Shown here: one piece after another, positions 18,240 to 26,664 of the stretch
How positions within the stretch are numbered: the first letter of the stretch is position 1
Layout: each line of letters starts with the position of its first letter
From: Marinobacterium rhizophilum DSM 18822
GTDB lineage: Bacteria; Pseudomonadota; Gammaproteobacteria; Pseudomonadales; Balneatricaceae
Direction: 5' to 3'
Assembly: GCF_000378045.1 (NCBI RefSeq)
Contig: NZ_KB899091.1
Location: forward strand, 124,001-188,000
DNA: 64,000 bases
The notes under the pieces: model-generated
The model's input: only the letters and a program-made list of their open reading frames with translations
The model's database searches: none
Told to the model about the DNA's origin: nothing
Translations under genes and position numbers: made by a program

Positions 18240-18321
18240 GACCGACTCGCCAAGATGATGCCACCGGCTTATGATGGCGTCTCTGTCTGCTGGCACTACC
18301 TATTATTCAGGAGAGAAGTCT

Positions 18322-19101
18322 ATGGATCTGAACATTGCGGGTCGTACCGCCATCGTCTGCGCGGCGTCCAAGGGACTGGGCCGGGCCTGCGCCGAGGCCC
18401 TGGCCGCCGAGGGCGTAAACCTGGTTATCAATGCCCGCACGGCCGAAGTGCTGGAGCAGACGGCGGTCGACATTCGCAGCCGTTTTGGCGTGCGGGTCAC
18501 CGCCGTCGCAGGCGACATCACCACCACCGAAGGCCGCGATGCCGTCCTTGCGGCCTGCCCGGCACCCGATATCCTGGTGAATAACGCCGGCGGTCCGCCG
18601 CCGGGCGATTTTCGCACCTGGGGTGACGGCGACTGGCACCAGGCGCTGCAGAACAACATGGTGACACCGATTCAGCTGATCAAGGCGGTTATCGATGGCA
18701 TGATCGAGCGCGGGTTCGGCCGCGTCGTCAATATCACCTCGGCGGCCGTCAAGGCCCCGATTGCGTCTCTGGGGCTGTCCAACGGCGCCCGCACCGGCCT
18801 CACCGGCTTTGTCGCCGGTCTATCGCGCCAGGTGGCCGAACACAATGTGACCATCAACAACCTGCTGCCCGGCCCGTTTGAAACGGAACGTCTTAGCGCA
18901 AACCTGGCCGGTGCCGCCAAGGCCAGCGGCCAGTCGCTGGAACAGGTCAGCCAGGCCAGGATGCAGGCCAACCCCAGCAAGCGCTTTGGCAGCCCGGAAG
19001 AATTCGGCGCCGCCTGTGCCTTTTTGTGCAGCGCACAGGCCAGCTACATCGTGGGCCAGAACCTGCTGCTGGATGGTGGCGCTTTTCCGGGGACGCTCTA
19101 A
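18322..19101 (+). CDS. Atypical short-chain dehydrogenase/reductase lacking the Tyr-Lys pair
   Basis: 259 residues from the ATG at 18322 (GGAGAG eight bases upstream). Rossmann NAD(P) loop CAASKGLGRA near 13-22, NNAGGPPPGDF near 87-97, Ser140 in NITSAAV and the structural LLPGPFETER. Where YxxxK is expected the protein reads LSNGA, so Tyr becomes Leu152 and Lys becomes Ala156. A subgroup of SDRs with GGPPPG and LSNGxR motifs shares this, often annotated as 3-oxoacyl-ACP reductase. It may use another catalytic mechanism or be non-redox. It lies 82 bases after the CoA-transferase gene and may be part of the same operon. Confidence 0.75.
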   Translation: MDLNIAGRTAIVCAASKGLGRACAEALAAEGVNLVINARTAEVLEQTAVDIRSRFGVRVTAVAGDITTTEGRDAVLAACPAPDILVNNAGGPPPGDFRTWGDGDWHQALQNNMVTPIQLIKAVIDGMIERGFGRVVNITSAAVKAPIASLGLSNGARTGLTGFVAGLSRQVAEHNVTINNLLPGPFETERLSANLAGAAKASGQSLEQVSQARMQANPSKRFGSPEEFGAACAFLCSAQASYIVGQNLLLDGGAFPGTL

Positions 19102-19123
19102 AAACTACCTGCCAGGAATGACA

Positions 19124-19148
19124 AGGAGGCGCCTCGAGGGGCGCCCCT
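19124..19148 (+). terminator. GC-rich hairpin after the glutarate operon
   Basis: GGCGCC arms enclose TCGAGG, with AGG/CCT extending the stem. It lacks a long T run, so it is a possible rather than certain terminator, sited between the convergent SDR and nnrU genes. Confidence 0.4.
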
Positions 19149-19171
19149 GATCACCGACAGTACTCAACGCC

Positions 19172-19726
19172 TCAGATAACCGCGGCACCGAACAGGTGAC
19201 CATGGCTGAGCAGTAGCGCGCCATAGGCCATCAGGCCGAATACCACCGCCAGAATGTCATACAACAGTTGCGGCTTGCGTACCGGGATCAGTGTCTTGCG
19301 CGGTTGGGTCAGCAGCATGTCGAGCAGTGCGTAGATAAGGAAGGGGGCGAATAACAGGGTCGATGCCAGGTCGCCATTAGCCAGCAGGTGTATGCCGGCC
19401 CAAAGCGCCACACCGATCAGCATCGGGTGGCGTGCTTTCGCTTTGATAAAGGTTGGAAGGTAGGCTGCGACGACCAGGATCAGTGCCAGGGGCATCAGCG
19501 CCATGGCCAGGGGGCGGCCAGCCGCCACCGCCGGCCAGAGGGTTTGGGGCTCGATCTGCTGATACCCCTGCACCATCAGGCTTAAACCGGCCAGCGAGAC
19601 GAGCGAATAAAGCCCCAGGTAGAACCATCGCCCGAGTACCTCGATCAGCCGCGGCCGAACACCGGGCAGTAGCGGTAACGCATGTACACCGAAAAACAAC
19701 ACCAACCCCAGCACCATTGCGTCCAT
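19172..19726 (-). CDS. NnrU-family integral membrane protein
   Basis: 184 residues, AGGAG six bases before the ATG. About five hydrophobic segments, with the family pattern VLFFGVHALPLLPGVRPRLIE, GLYSLVSLAGLSLMVQGY, LAMALMPLALILVVAAY, ARHPMLIGVALWAGIHLLANGDLAS and LLFAPFLIYALLDM. NnrU proteins are linked to nitric oxide/nitrite reduction in some bacteria, and related ones act in carotenoid isomerisation; the role here is unknown. Neighbouring genes do not suggest denitrification. Confidence 0.8.
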   Translation of the reverse strand: MDAMVLGLVLFFGVHALPLLPGVRPRLIEVLGRWFYLGLYSLVSLAGLSLMVQGYQQIEPQTLWPAVAAGRPLAMALMPLALILVVAAYLPTFIKAKARHPMLIGVALWAGIHLLANGDLASTLLFAPFLIYALLDMLLTQPRKTLIPVRKPQLLYDILAVVFGLMAYGALLLSHGHLFGAAVI

Positions 19727-19808
19727 GAATACTCCTGACCTGACTACGTACGTCTGTCAGTGAGTATAGGTGCTGCTGGCCTGTAGCAAAGTTCTTGCCG
19801 GCGATGCC

Positions 19809-20858
19809 TCAGATGGCCGGATAGGTGGTATAGCCCTCGGCACCCGAGCCATAAAAGGTGCTGCTGTCCGGTGTATTCAAGGGTACCTGCTGGCGCAGGC
19901 GCTGCGGCAGGTCCGGGTTGGCGATAAAGGGTACGCCAAAGGCCACCGCATCCACTCGCCCATCCTCGATCCAGGCATTGGCACTCTCGCCGGTAAAACG
20001 CTCGTTGGCGATAAAGGCACCACTGAACAGCTGTTTCATCGTCGGTACCAGACTGTCTTCACCCTCGGCTTCCCGGGCACAGATAAAGGCAATATCGCGG
20101 GCCGACAGCGCGCTGGCCACGAAACTGAACACAGCCGCAGGATCCGAGTCTCCCATGTCATGGGCATCGCCTCGGGGCGACAGGTGCACGCCCACTTCAC
20201 CGGGTTTCCAGACGCTCAGCACTGCATCGGTAATTTCCAGCAGCAGGCGTGCCCGGTTTTCAATCGGACCGCCATAGGCATCGGTGCGCTTGTTGCTGCT
20301 GTCCTGCAGAAACTGATCGATCAGGTAGCCATTGGCCGCGTGGATTTCAACCCCGTCAAAGCCGGCGGCCCTCGCATTTTCCGCCCCCTGGCGGAAGGCT
20401 TCCACGATGGCCGGCATCTCGCTGAGTTCAAGCGCACGCGGCTGCGTGAATGGCCGTTCGGGCCGCACCAAGCTGATATGCCCGGCCGGCGCGATGGCAC
20501 TGGGCGCCACCGGTAACTCGCCATTGAGGTAAACAGGGTCTGAAATACGCCCGACATGCCACAGTTGCAACACGATCTTGCCACCTTTGGCATGTACCGC
20601 ATCGGTAATGCGCTGCCAGCCAGCGACCTGTGCCTGATTCCAGATACCCGGCGTATTGGGATAGCCCACGCCCATGGGCGTAACCGAGGTGGCTTCGGTA
20701 ATAATCAGCCCGGCAGAGGCCCGCTGACTGTAATATTCGCGCATCAGGTCGCTGGGCACTCGGCCTTCATCTGCGCGGCAGCGGGTCAGAGGGGCCATGA
20801 CAATGCGACTGGACAGTTCAATATCGCCAATTTTTACCGGATCAAATAAGGATGGCAT
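19809..20858 (-). CDS. Old yellow enzyme family alkene reductase (NemA-like)
   Basis: 349 residues, AAGGAG about eleven bases before the ATG. FMN-dependent barrel with LFDPVKIGDIELSSRIVMAPLTRCRA at the start (split here at residues 4-29), LQLWHVGRIS, the His/Asn substrate pair in VEIHAANGYLIDQFL, DAYGGPIENRARLLLE, and VAFGVPFIANPDLP near the end. The group reduces activated C=C bonds, nitro compounds and N-ethylmaleimide using NAD(P)H. A small DUF1127-type gene precedes it by 63 bases, and a TetR-type operator lies upstream of both, as in electrophile-induced nem systems. Confidence 0.87.
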   Translation of the reverse strand: MPSLFDPVKIGDIELSSRIVMAPLTRCRADEGRVPSDLMREYYSQRASAGLIITEATSVTPMGVGYPNTPGIWNQAQVAGWQRITDAVHAKGGKIVLQLWHVGRISDPVYLNGELPVAPSAIAPAGHISLVRPERPFTQPRALELSEMPAIVEAFRQGAENARAAGFDGVEIHAANGYLIDQFLQDSSNKRTDAYGGPIENRARLLLEITDAVLSVWKPGEVGVHLSPRGDAHDMGDSDPAAVFSFVASALSARDIAFICAREAEGEDSLVPTMKQLFSGAFIANERFTGESANAWIEDGRVDAVAFGVPFIANPDLPQRLRQQVPLNTPDSSTFYGSGAEGYTTYPAI

Positions 20859-20921
20859 AACAGATCTTCTCCTTGGGCCTGTCGGGCCGGGTTACCCCGG
20901 CAACGCGTGACGAAAAGTGGT

Positions 20922-21104
20922 TCAGCTGGCTTGACGCCAGAGTTCCTGCGACGGGGCTGCACGCTCCTTTTTGCTAACCGGGTAACGGATACGCATGGGG
21001 TCGGCACCAATATCACGCAGGGTGTGACGGTCAATGGATATGCTCGCAGCGCAGCCCTGGCGCAGGGTGCGGTACAGTTGCGCAACGCTGGGAATAAGTT
21101 TCAT
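20922..21104 (-). CDS. Small DUF1127-like protein
   Basis: 60 residues from an ATG at 21104 with GGAGG nine bases upstream, which is why I prefer it to longer alternatives. The sequence has the arginine-rich DUF1127 core (LYRTLRQ, then RHTLRDIGADPMRIRYPVSKKE). Members of this family are small, often stress-induced, and some bind RNA or affect phosphate and carbon metabolism. It is probably co-transcribed with the downstream reductase gene. Confidence 0.6.
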   Translation of the reverse strand: MKLIPSVAQLYRTLRQGCAASISIDRHTLRDIGADPMRIRYPVSKKERAAPSQELWRQAS

Positions 21105-21208
21105 GGGCTTTGCCTCCACCACAAATGTTGCCTGGCAACCGGTCTTGTTAATGCATCGGCCTGTCGGCGCTGATGCACAAGCGTGCATGAGCGGGAATGG
21201 CCAAAACA

Positions 21209-21254
21209 AACCGGTCGGTATGTTGAAGTGAATTTAAGCATACCGATTGGTATG
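21209..21254. promoter_or_regulatory. Tandem TetR-type operators before the DUF1127/OYE genes
   Basis: A perfect palindrome with CATACC and GGTATG arms and a GATT centre spans 21239-21254. A degenerate second copy, ACCGGTCGGTATG, lies at about 21210-21222, roughly three helical turns away. The layout is typical for a NemR/TetR-family repressor of an alkene reductase, but no regulator gene is adjacent. Confidence 0.55.
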
Positions 21255-21439
21255 TCGTCAATCCCCGATCGTCACAATCTCGCCAGGCCGGCCCGAACAA
21301 CAGCAAGTCCCCCACCCACTTGATGCCGAACAGCGCGCCTGCAGGGGTTTTCACACCTGAAACAAAAACGGCCCCGCCCCGTGAAGGGAAGGACCGTGAC
21401 GTGTTGCAGGACAATCCGCTGTGTGAAGCGGTTAACCGA

Positions 21440-21690
21440 TCAGTTGCGCTTGATGTACTGATCCATGTTCTCAGGCGTTACCAGTTCAAACACAACCCAG
21501 ACCTTCTTTTCGACCGGCTCGCCGTTGATCAGCTTGAGGACAGCTTCAACAGCACCGCGCCCTGGGCGGCGGCATTCTGAATCACGGTGACATCCAGATC
21601 ATCAGCCTGCATGGCCGCCAGCGCATCAGCTGGTGGCATCGATACCCGCAAGGATTACGCTGTCCAAGCTGCGTCCTGAAGCGCATTTAA
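21440..21690 (-). pseudogene. Remnant of a periplasmic sugar-binding protein gene (RbsB-like C-terminus)
   Basis: Minus-strand pieces in three frames together read VILAGIDAT, then ADALAAMQADDLDVTVIQNAAAQ, then GAVEAVLKLINGEPVEKK and VWVVFELVTPENMDQYIKRN followed by TGA at 21440-21442. This is the C-terminal lobe of an ABC sugar-binding protein. Two frameshifts (near the IDAT/ADAL and AAQ/GAV junctions) and the missing N-terminal two thirds show decay. No permease or ATPase gene remains nearby. Confidence 0.7.
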
Positions 21691-22227
21691 TTCATCATGT
21701 AGCCCAGATAAACGCATTTCGCCACCGCACCAATAAAGCGGTATTCCTTTGTTATTCTTAGAGTAATTTACGCGCTGAATACCGCTAGATGATATTAAAA
21801 AATCAGGGTACAACAAAAAAACTCATGAATTAATCACATAAGTTCACACGCGAACGGACTGACGGCAAGATGTCGAAAAACGAGTTAAAACAAGCGTTTA
21901 AATGAAGTTCCAGACTACAGCCATCAATTAAAGATGATTTTTATTGAACCTTTCTGAACTTCTTGAACCGCCTCCAGCCATCTGCGGAATGGGCCCAATA
22001 TTTTGTAACTATACTTGCCTCACGGGTTCCACGAACCAAGATCACGGAGGCAAGGAGGCACGGATGCATCTCGTTATTCAGCACTTATCCCCTATTCAAT
22101 CCGGCTACCAGTACGCTGGCCTTTCGCCAGCCAGGGCTTCCCCGGCCTCCGCTTGCACACTCATTATCGCTCGTCGCCGTACGACTCCCGCATGCTGCGT
22201 CACCCGTAACAACACGGAGCTTTTGAC
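21691..22227. other. 537-base intergenic region, relatively A+T-rich
   Basis: Between the sugar-binding remnant and the cytochrome gene. The middle (about 21770-21950) is clearly richer in A and T than its surroundings. Several overlapping short reading frames across 21944-22231 have no ribosome site or domain. The promoter of the cytochrome/GMC/patatin set should lie here; I found no clear operator. Confidence 0.35.
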
Positions 22228-24732
22228 ATGAAGTCGATCAAACTACCCCTCCTGACAGGGGCGCTTGCACTACTGCTAGCGGCCTGTTCAACCCAGCAAA
22301 ATCTCTGTGGCGAAGGCGCCGGCAACGTGCAGGACGAAGCACTCTGTGTCGGTCGCACAGCCGATTCACTCCAGGGCTCCGCTGAAGACTATTTCGCCGA
22401 CATGGATTACGGCATCAGCAAGGATCCGGTGGAAGTCGCCCGCAGGCTTGCCCCCTATGTCCCCGGCATTACGCCCCAAGAGGCTCAACAGGCTATCGTA
22501 CGCGGGCGCAATAACTGGGTGGTCTGGACCGCCGGCAACGACGCGCTCTGGGACGAGATATCCCGTATCAGCGTAGGTAATCTGGATTTCCTCAAAACCG
22601 TGTCCAACCACCCCAGTCTCAAGTTCAGCCGCGACAACCGCTGGAAGTACCTGGGCGTCGTGAACGAACCCTGCTATATCAAGGGTGACCAGCCACGCCA
22701 GGATCGCTACGGTCTCTGGCTCGATCGGCGCGATCCATCCTGCGGCCCCGACCCGTTCGAGAATGAGGAGAAATACCCTGGCGTCGAAATCGGCGCCCGT
22801 GGTGTCAATATCCCGGTCGGTTCCTACTACGGCTACGGCACCGGCATTGTCGGCCTGCGCCTGTTCCCCAACCCGGACTTCGACGAGGAGGCCGAAAAAA
22901 ACTGGGACCCGGAGCGCTACTACAATGACCGCAGCTACTATGCCAACAAGGATCTGGTAAAACCGTATCGCGTCGGCATGTCCTGCGGCTTCTGCCATGT
23001 TGGGCCGAACCCCTCGAACCCGCCGGCAGACCCGGAACACCCCAAATGGGAAAATCTCAACTCCAACCCCGGTGCACAGTACTTCTGGGTTGATCGCATC
23101 TTCATGTGGGACGCCGATCCCAGCAGTTTTGCCTATCAGCTGTTCCACACATCACGCCCGGGTGCTCTGGATACCTCGCTTATATCTTCGGATTACATCA
23201 ACAATCCTCGCACCATGAACGCCATTTACAATCTGGGAGCGCGCATGGACGTCGCCAGCCGCTACGGCCATGAGCAACTTGCCGGTGGCGGCCTTAACAA
23301 CCGGCAGTTCAACGATCTGGAGCAGGTACCGCCGACCAGCCCGCTACAGCAGTTTTACCAGGCGCCGGATCAGGTACTGACACCCCGGGTGCTCAAGGAC
23401 GGAGCCGACTCTGTCGGCGCGCTGGGCGCACTGAACCGGGTCTACATCAATATCGGCCTGTTCAGCGAGGAGTGGCTGCAACACTTCCGCGCCCTGCTCG
23501 GCGGCAAGAAAATCACTCCGTTCGAGATCGAGGTGGCGCGCAAGAACTCCAGCTACTGGAATGCGAACGAAGCACAAACGCCGGATGTGGCGCTGTTCTT
23601 CCTCGCCTCGGCCCGGCCCGACTACCTCGCCAATGCCCCCGGCGGTGAAAACTATCTGAGCAAGGACGCCAACGAGCTGGAGCGGGGCAAGACCGTATTC
23701 GCCGACACCTGCGCGCGCTGCCATTCCAGCAAACTACCGGAGAAAACCGCCGAGTTCTTCCCCGACAAAGGCTGCGTCAGCGGCGACTACCTGCAATGCT
23801 GGAGCCGCTACTGGACCTGGACCCAGAGCATGGAGTTCAAGTCGATGATGCGCCCGATCGTGCAGTCCGACGACTTCCTGGACAACAATTTCCTGTCCAG
23901 TGAAATGCGCGTGCCCGTCACGCAGCTGGAAACCAACGCCTGCAGCCCGCTGGCCACCAACGGCCTGGGGGGCAACATCTGGGACAACTTCACCTCCGAG
24001 TCCTACAAGGGCCTGCCCGCCGTTGGCACACTGCAGGTGCAGCATCCCTATAGCGGTGAAGTGCGCGACTATGTCATGCCTGACGGTGGCCGTGGCTACA
24101 CCCGCCCCGCGTCCCTGGTCAGCGCCTGGTCCAGTGCGCCCTTCCTGCTCAACAACAGCCTTGGGGAGTTCAAATGGTCCGGCTCGATTGAGGACCGCAT
24201 GGCCTCCTTTGACGACGCCATCGAGAAGCTGCTGTGGCCGGAGAAACGCGAGGGCGATTTCAGTGTCGTCACCCGCTCCGGCAAAACGCACCCGGGTCTG
24301 ATCGACAAGACCCCCGCCGCCAGCTATCTGCGGGTGGATAGCGGCTACCTGCCTGACTTCCTGCAGACGCTGCAAGGCCCCCTGAGCCGCTGGCTACCCT
24401 GGCTGTTTGGCGAAGATGGCGTCGAAATCGGGCCCATTCCGGCCGGTACGCCGATCAACCTGCTGTCCAATATCGATATGGAGGAGCGCGCCAAGGTCGT
24501 CAAGATTCTGCTCAAGGCCAAGAGGGATCTTAAGGCACTGCCGGAAAATGCCACCGACGAGGACGCTCGCCGCGTCTTTGCCAACCTGGTCGACCCGCTG
24601 CTGGACGTCAGCAAGTGCCCGGATTACGTCGTCAACAAGGGCCACTACTTCGGCACGGATTATCTGACCGATGAAGAAGGCCTCAACGACAGCGACAAAC
24701 AGGCGCTCATCGCCTTTTTGAAAACCTTCTGA
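22228..24732 (+). CDS. Large diheme cytochrome c lipoprotein
   Basis: 834 residues. Lipoprotein signal with lipobox LAAC (Cys20). Two heme c sites: CGFCH at 253-257 and CARCH at 495-499, about 240 residues apart. The long, mostly soluble sequence has few family landmarks I can place; the size and spacing of the two heme sites loosely recall RoxA-type diheme oxygenases or MauG/CcpA relatives, but this is a resemblance only. Further cysteine pairs (Cys27/Cys40, the CVSGDYLQC stretch, Cys near DVSKCPDY) suggest disulfides. It should face the periplasm. The GMC flavoprotein gene starts 18 bases downstream, so it could be its electron acceptor. Confidence 0.7.
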   Translation: MKSIKLPLLTGALALLLAACSTQQNLCGEGAGNVQDEALCVGRTADSLQGSAEDYFADMDYGISKDPVEVARRLAPYVPGITPQEAQQAIVRGRNNWVVWTAGNDALWDEISRISVGNLDFLKTVSNHPSLKFSRDNRWKYLGVVNEPCYIKGDQPRQDRYGLWLDRRDPSCGPDPFENEEKYPGVEIGARGVNIPVGSYYGYGTGIVGLRLFPNPDFDEEAEKNWDPERYYNDRSYYANKDLVKPYRVGMSCGFCHVGPNPSNPPADPEHPKWENLNSNPGAQYFWVDRIFMWDADPSSFAYQLFHTSRPGALDTSLISSDYINNPRTMNAIYNLGARMDVASRYGHEQLAGGGLNNRQFNDLEQVPPTSPLQQFYQAPDQVLTPRVLKDGADSVGALGALNRVYINIGLFSEEWLQHFRALLGGKKITPFEIEVARKNSSYWNANEAQTPDVALFFLASARPDYLANAPGGENYLSKDANELERGKTVFADTCARCHSSKLPEKTAEFFPDKGCVSGDYLQCWSRYWTWTQSMEFKSMMRPIVQSDDFLDNNFLSSEMRVPVTQLETNACSPLATNGLGGNIWDNFTSESYKGLPAVGTLQVQHPYSGEVRDYVMPDGGRGYTRPASLVSAWSSAPFLLNNSLGEFKWSGSIEDRMASFDDAIEKLLWPEKREGDFSVVTRSGKTHPGLIDKTPAASYLRVDSGYLPDFLQTLQGPLSRWLPWLFGEDGVEIGPIPAGTPINLLSNIDMEERAKVVKILLKAKRDLKALPENATDEDARRVFANLVDPLLDVSKCPDYVVNKGHYFGTDYLTDEEGLNDSDKQALIAFLKTF

Positions 24733-24749
24733 CCACAAAGAGGTGAATC

Positions 24750-26615
24750 ATGAGCACCGACTATGAATTTATTGTCGTGGGATCCGGTGCCGGCGGCGGC
24801 ACCGTTGCCGCCCGACTGGCTGAAAATGGCTGCAAGGTGCTGGTCATCGAAGCCGGGGGAGACCCCCGCAACCTGCAAGGCGGCGATGCCCTGACAGACG
24901 ACAACCGCCTGCCGGACGACTACGATGTGCCGGTATTTCATGCCATATCAAGCGAAAACCGCGCCATGAAGTGGGACTACTTTGTGCGTCACTATGGCGA
25001 CGACGCACGCCAGAAAAAAGACCCGAAATACACGGCCAGCTATGAGGGAGAGGACGTCGATGGCGTGCTGTACCCCCGGGCCGGCTGCCTGGGAGGCTGC
25101 ACCGCCCACAATGCCATGATTACGGTCTGCCCCCACAACGATGACTGGGAACATATCGGCCGGTTGACCGGCGACGACTCCTGGAATGCCGTCAATATGC
25201 GCGGCTACTTCCAGAAGCTGGAAAACTGTCACCACCGCCCCGATCATCGCCTCTTCAGCCGCCTGTCCAACCCCAGCAAACATGGCTGGAAAGGCTGGTT
25301 GCACACTGAGAAAGCCATCCCCAAGAGCGCCCTGGGTGACGGCGACCTGGTCAAAACGCTGGTCAGTTCGGTGGAAAGCGCCTTTTCCAACCTGGCCGAA
25401 CCCTTCCAGCGGGGCGAGTGGCTGCGCCAGGGGGCGGGCGACCCGAACGACTGGCGCCTGGTTAAGGACAATGCCACCGGACTGCGTTACCCGCCACTCG
25501 CAACCAAGAACCACCAGCGCATGGGCGCACGCGAACGCCTGCTGGATGTACAGAAAGAACACCCCGACAACCTGCATATCGAGCTGGATGCGCTCGTGAC
25601 CCGCATTCTTTTCAATGACAGCAACCATGCCATTGGCGTCGAGTATCTCAAGGGCGCGCGTCTCTATCGGGCCCACTGCCAACCCCACGGCGAAACGAGT
25701 GAAACACGCCAGGCGCTGGCCACGAGGGAGGTCATCCTTGCCGGTGGTGCCTTCAATACCCCCCAGATGCTGATGCTGTCCGGTATAGGTCCGCGGCAGG
25801 AACTGGAAAAGCACGGCATAGAGGTTCGCCTCGACCTGCCGGGCGTTGGCCAGAACCTGCAGGACCGTTACGAGGTGGGTGTTGTCAATCGCATGAACTT
25901 CGATAACTGGGAAGTGCTGGAAGGTGCCAAATATGCCAAGGGTGATCCGCAGTACAAGGAATGGGAGGAAAAGCGTTCGGGCGTCTATACCACCAACGGC
26001 GCGGTGTTGGCGGTGATCAAGCGCTCCATGCAGCAACGCCCCCTGCCAGACCTGTTCTGTTTCGCCCTGCTCGGTCTGTTCAAAGGCTATTTCCCCAGCT
26101 ACTCGAAACTGCTGGCCGAACACCTGAACTACATGACCTGGGCCATTCTCAAGGCCCATACCAACAATACCGCGGGCACTGTAACGCTGCGCTCCAGGGA
26201 CCCAAGGGACAAGCCCCATATCAATTTTCGCTACTTCGAAGAAGGCAACGACGAAAGCGGTGAAGATCTCGAATCCGTGGTGGAAGGGGTCAAGTTCATT
26301 CGCACCCTGACCCAGCCGCTGAAGGACAAGGGCCTGATTGCCGAGGAGGAACTGCCCGGCGACAGCGTCCAGACCGATGAGGAACTGCGGGAGTTCATCC
26401 GCAATCAGGCCTGGGGACACCACGCGTCCTGTACCTGCCCCATTGGCGCCGATGACGACCCCATGGCAGTACTGGACAGCCATTTCCGGGTGCGCGGTAC
26501 CACCGGATTGCGGGTGGTCGATGCATCCATTTTCCCCCGCATACCCGGCTTCTTTATCGTCACGGCGATCTACACGGCGGCCGAGAAAGCCGCCGATGTG
26601 ATCCTTAACGATTAA
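24750..26615 (+). CDS. GMC-family FAD oxidoreductase
   Basis: 621 residues. FAD loop FIVVGSGAGGGTVAARLAE near 7-25 and VLVIEAGG near 32-39, GMC signature PRAGCLGGCTAHNAMI, second signature GGAFNTPQMLMLSGIGP, and a C-terminal WGHHASCTCPIG with His557-His558. The second active-site His/Asn of the family (GOx His559 position) aligns with Phe602 in PGFFIVTAIY, so catalysis may differ. No signal peptide or Tat motif is seen, which is odd for a partner of a periplasmic cytochrome. AGAGGTG lies six to eight bases before the ATG. Alcohols or sterol-like substrates are typical for GMC enzymes; here the substrate is unknown. Confidence 0.8.
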   Translation: MSTDYEFIVVGSGAGGGTVAARLAENGCKVLVIEAGGDPRNLQGGDALTDDNRLPDDYDVPVFHAISSENRAMKWDYFVRHYGDDARQKKDPKYTASYEGEDVDGVLYPRAGCLGGCTAHNAMITVCPHNDDWEHIGRLTGDDSWNAVNMRGYFQKLENCHHRPDHRLFSRLSNPSKHGWKGWLHTEKAIPKSALGDGDLVKTLVSSVESAFSNLAEPFQRGEWLRQGAGDPNDWRLVKDNATGLRYPPLATKNHQRMGARERLLDVQKEHPDNLHIELDALVTRILFNDSNHAIGVEYLKGARLYRAHCQPHGETSETRQALATREVILAGGAFNTPQMLMLSGIGPRQELEKHGIEVRLDLPGVGQNLQDRYEVGVVNRMNFDNWEVLEGAKYAKGDPQYKEWEEKRSGVYTTNGAVLAVIKRSMQQRPLPDLFCFALLGLFKGYFPSYSKLLAEHLNYMTWAILKAHTNNTAGTVTLRSRDPRDKPHINFRYFEEGNDESGEDLESVVEGVKFIRTLTQPLKDKGLIAEEELPGDSVQTDEELREFIRNQAWGHHASCTCPIGADDDPMAVLDSHFRVRGTTGLRVVDASIFPRIPGFFIVTAIYTAAEKAADVILND

Positions 26616-26664
26616 GCCCTGGACAGACTTTCAACGCAGTATTTGCCACGCAGGACGCATTCAG

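Noticed and set aside
17040-18296. 418-codon minus frame opposite the CoA-transferase
   Set aside because: Antisense shadow; the plus frame carries the class III transferase signatures.
19809-21254. The TetR gene at 34439-34996 as repressor of the old yellow enzyme
   Set aside because: It has its own, different palindrome (TTAACTA/TAGTTAA) next to trpB, unlike CATACC/GGTATG.
24948-26483. Very long minus frame opposite the GMC gene (511 codons)
   Set aside because: Antisense shadow of a high-GC gene; no domain and no ribosome site.
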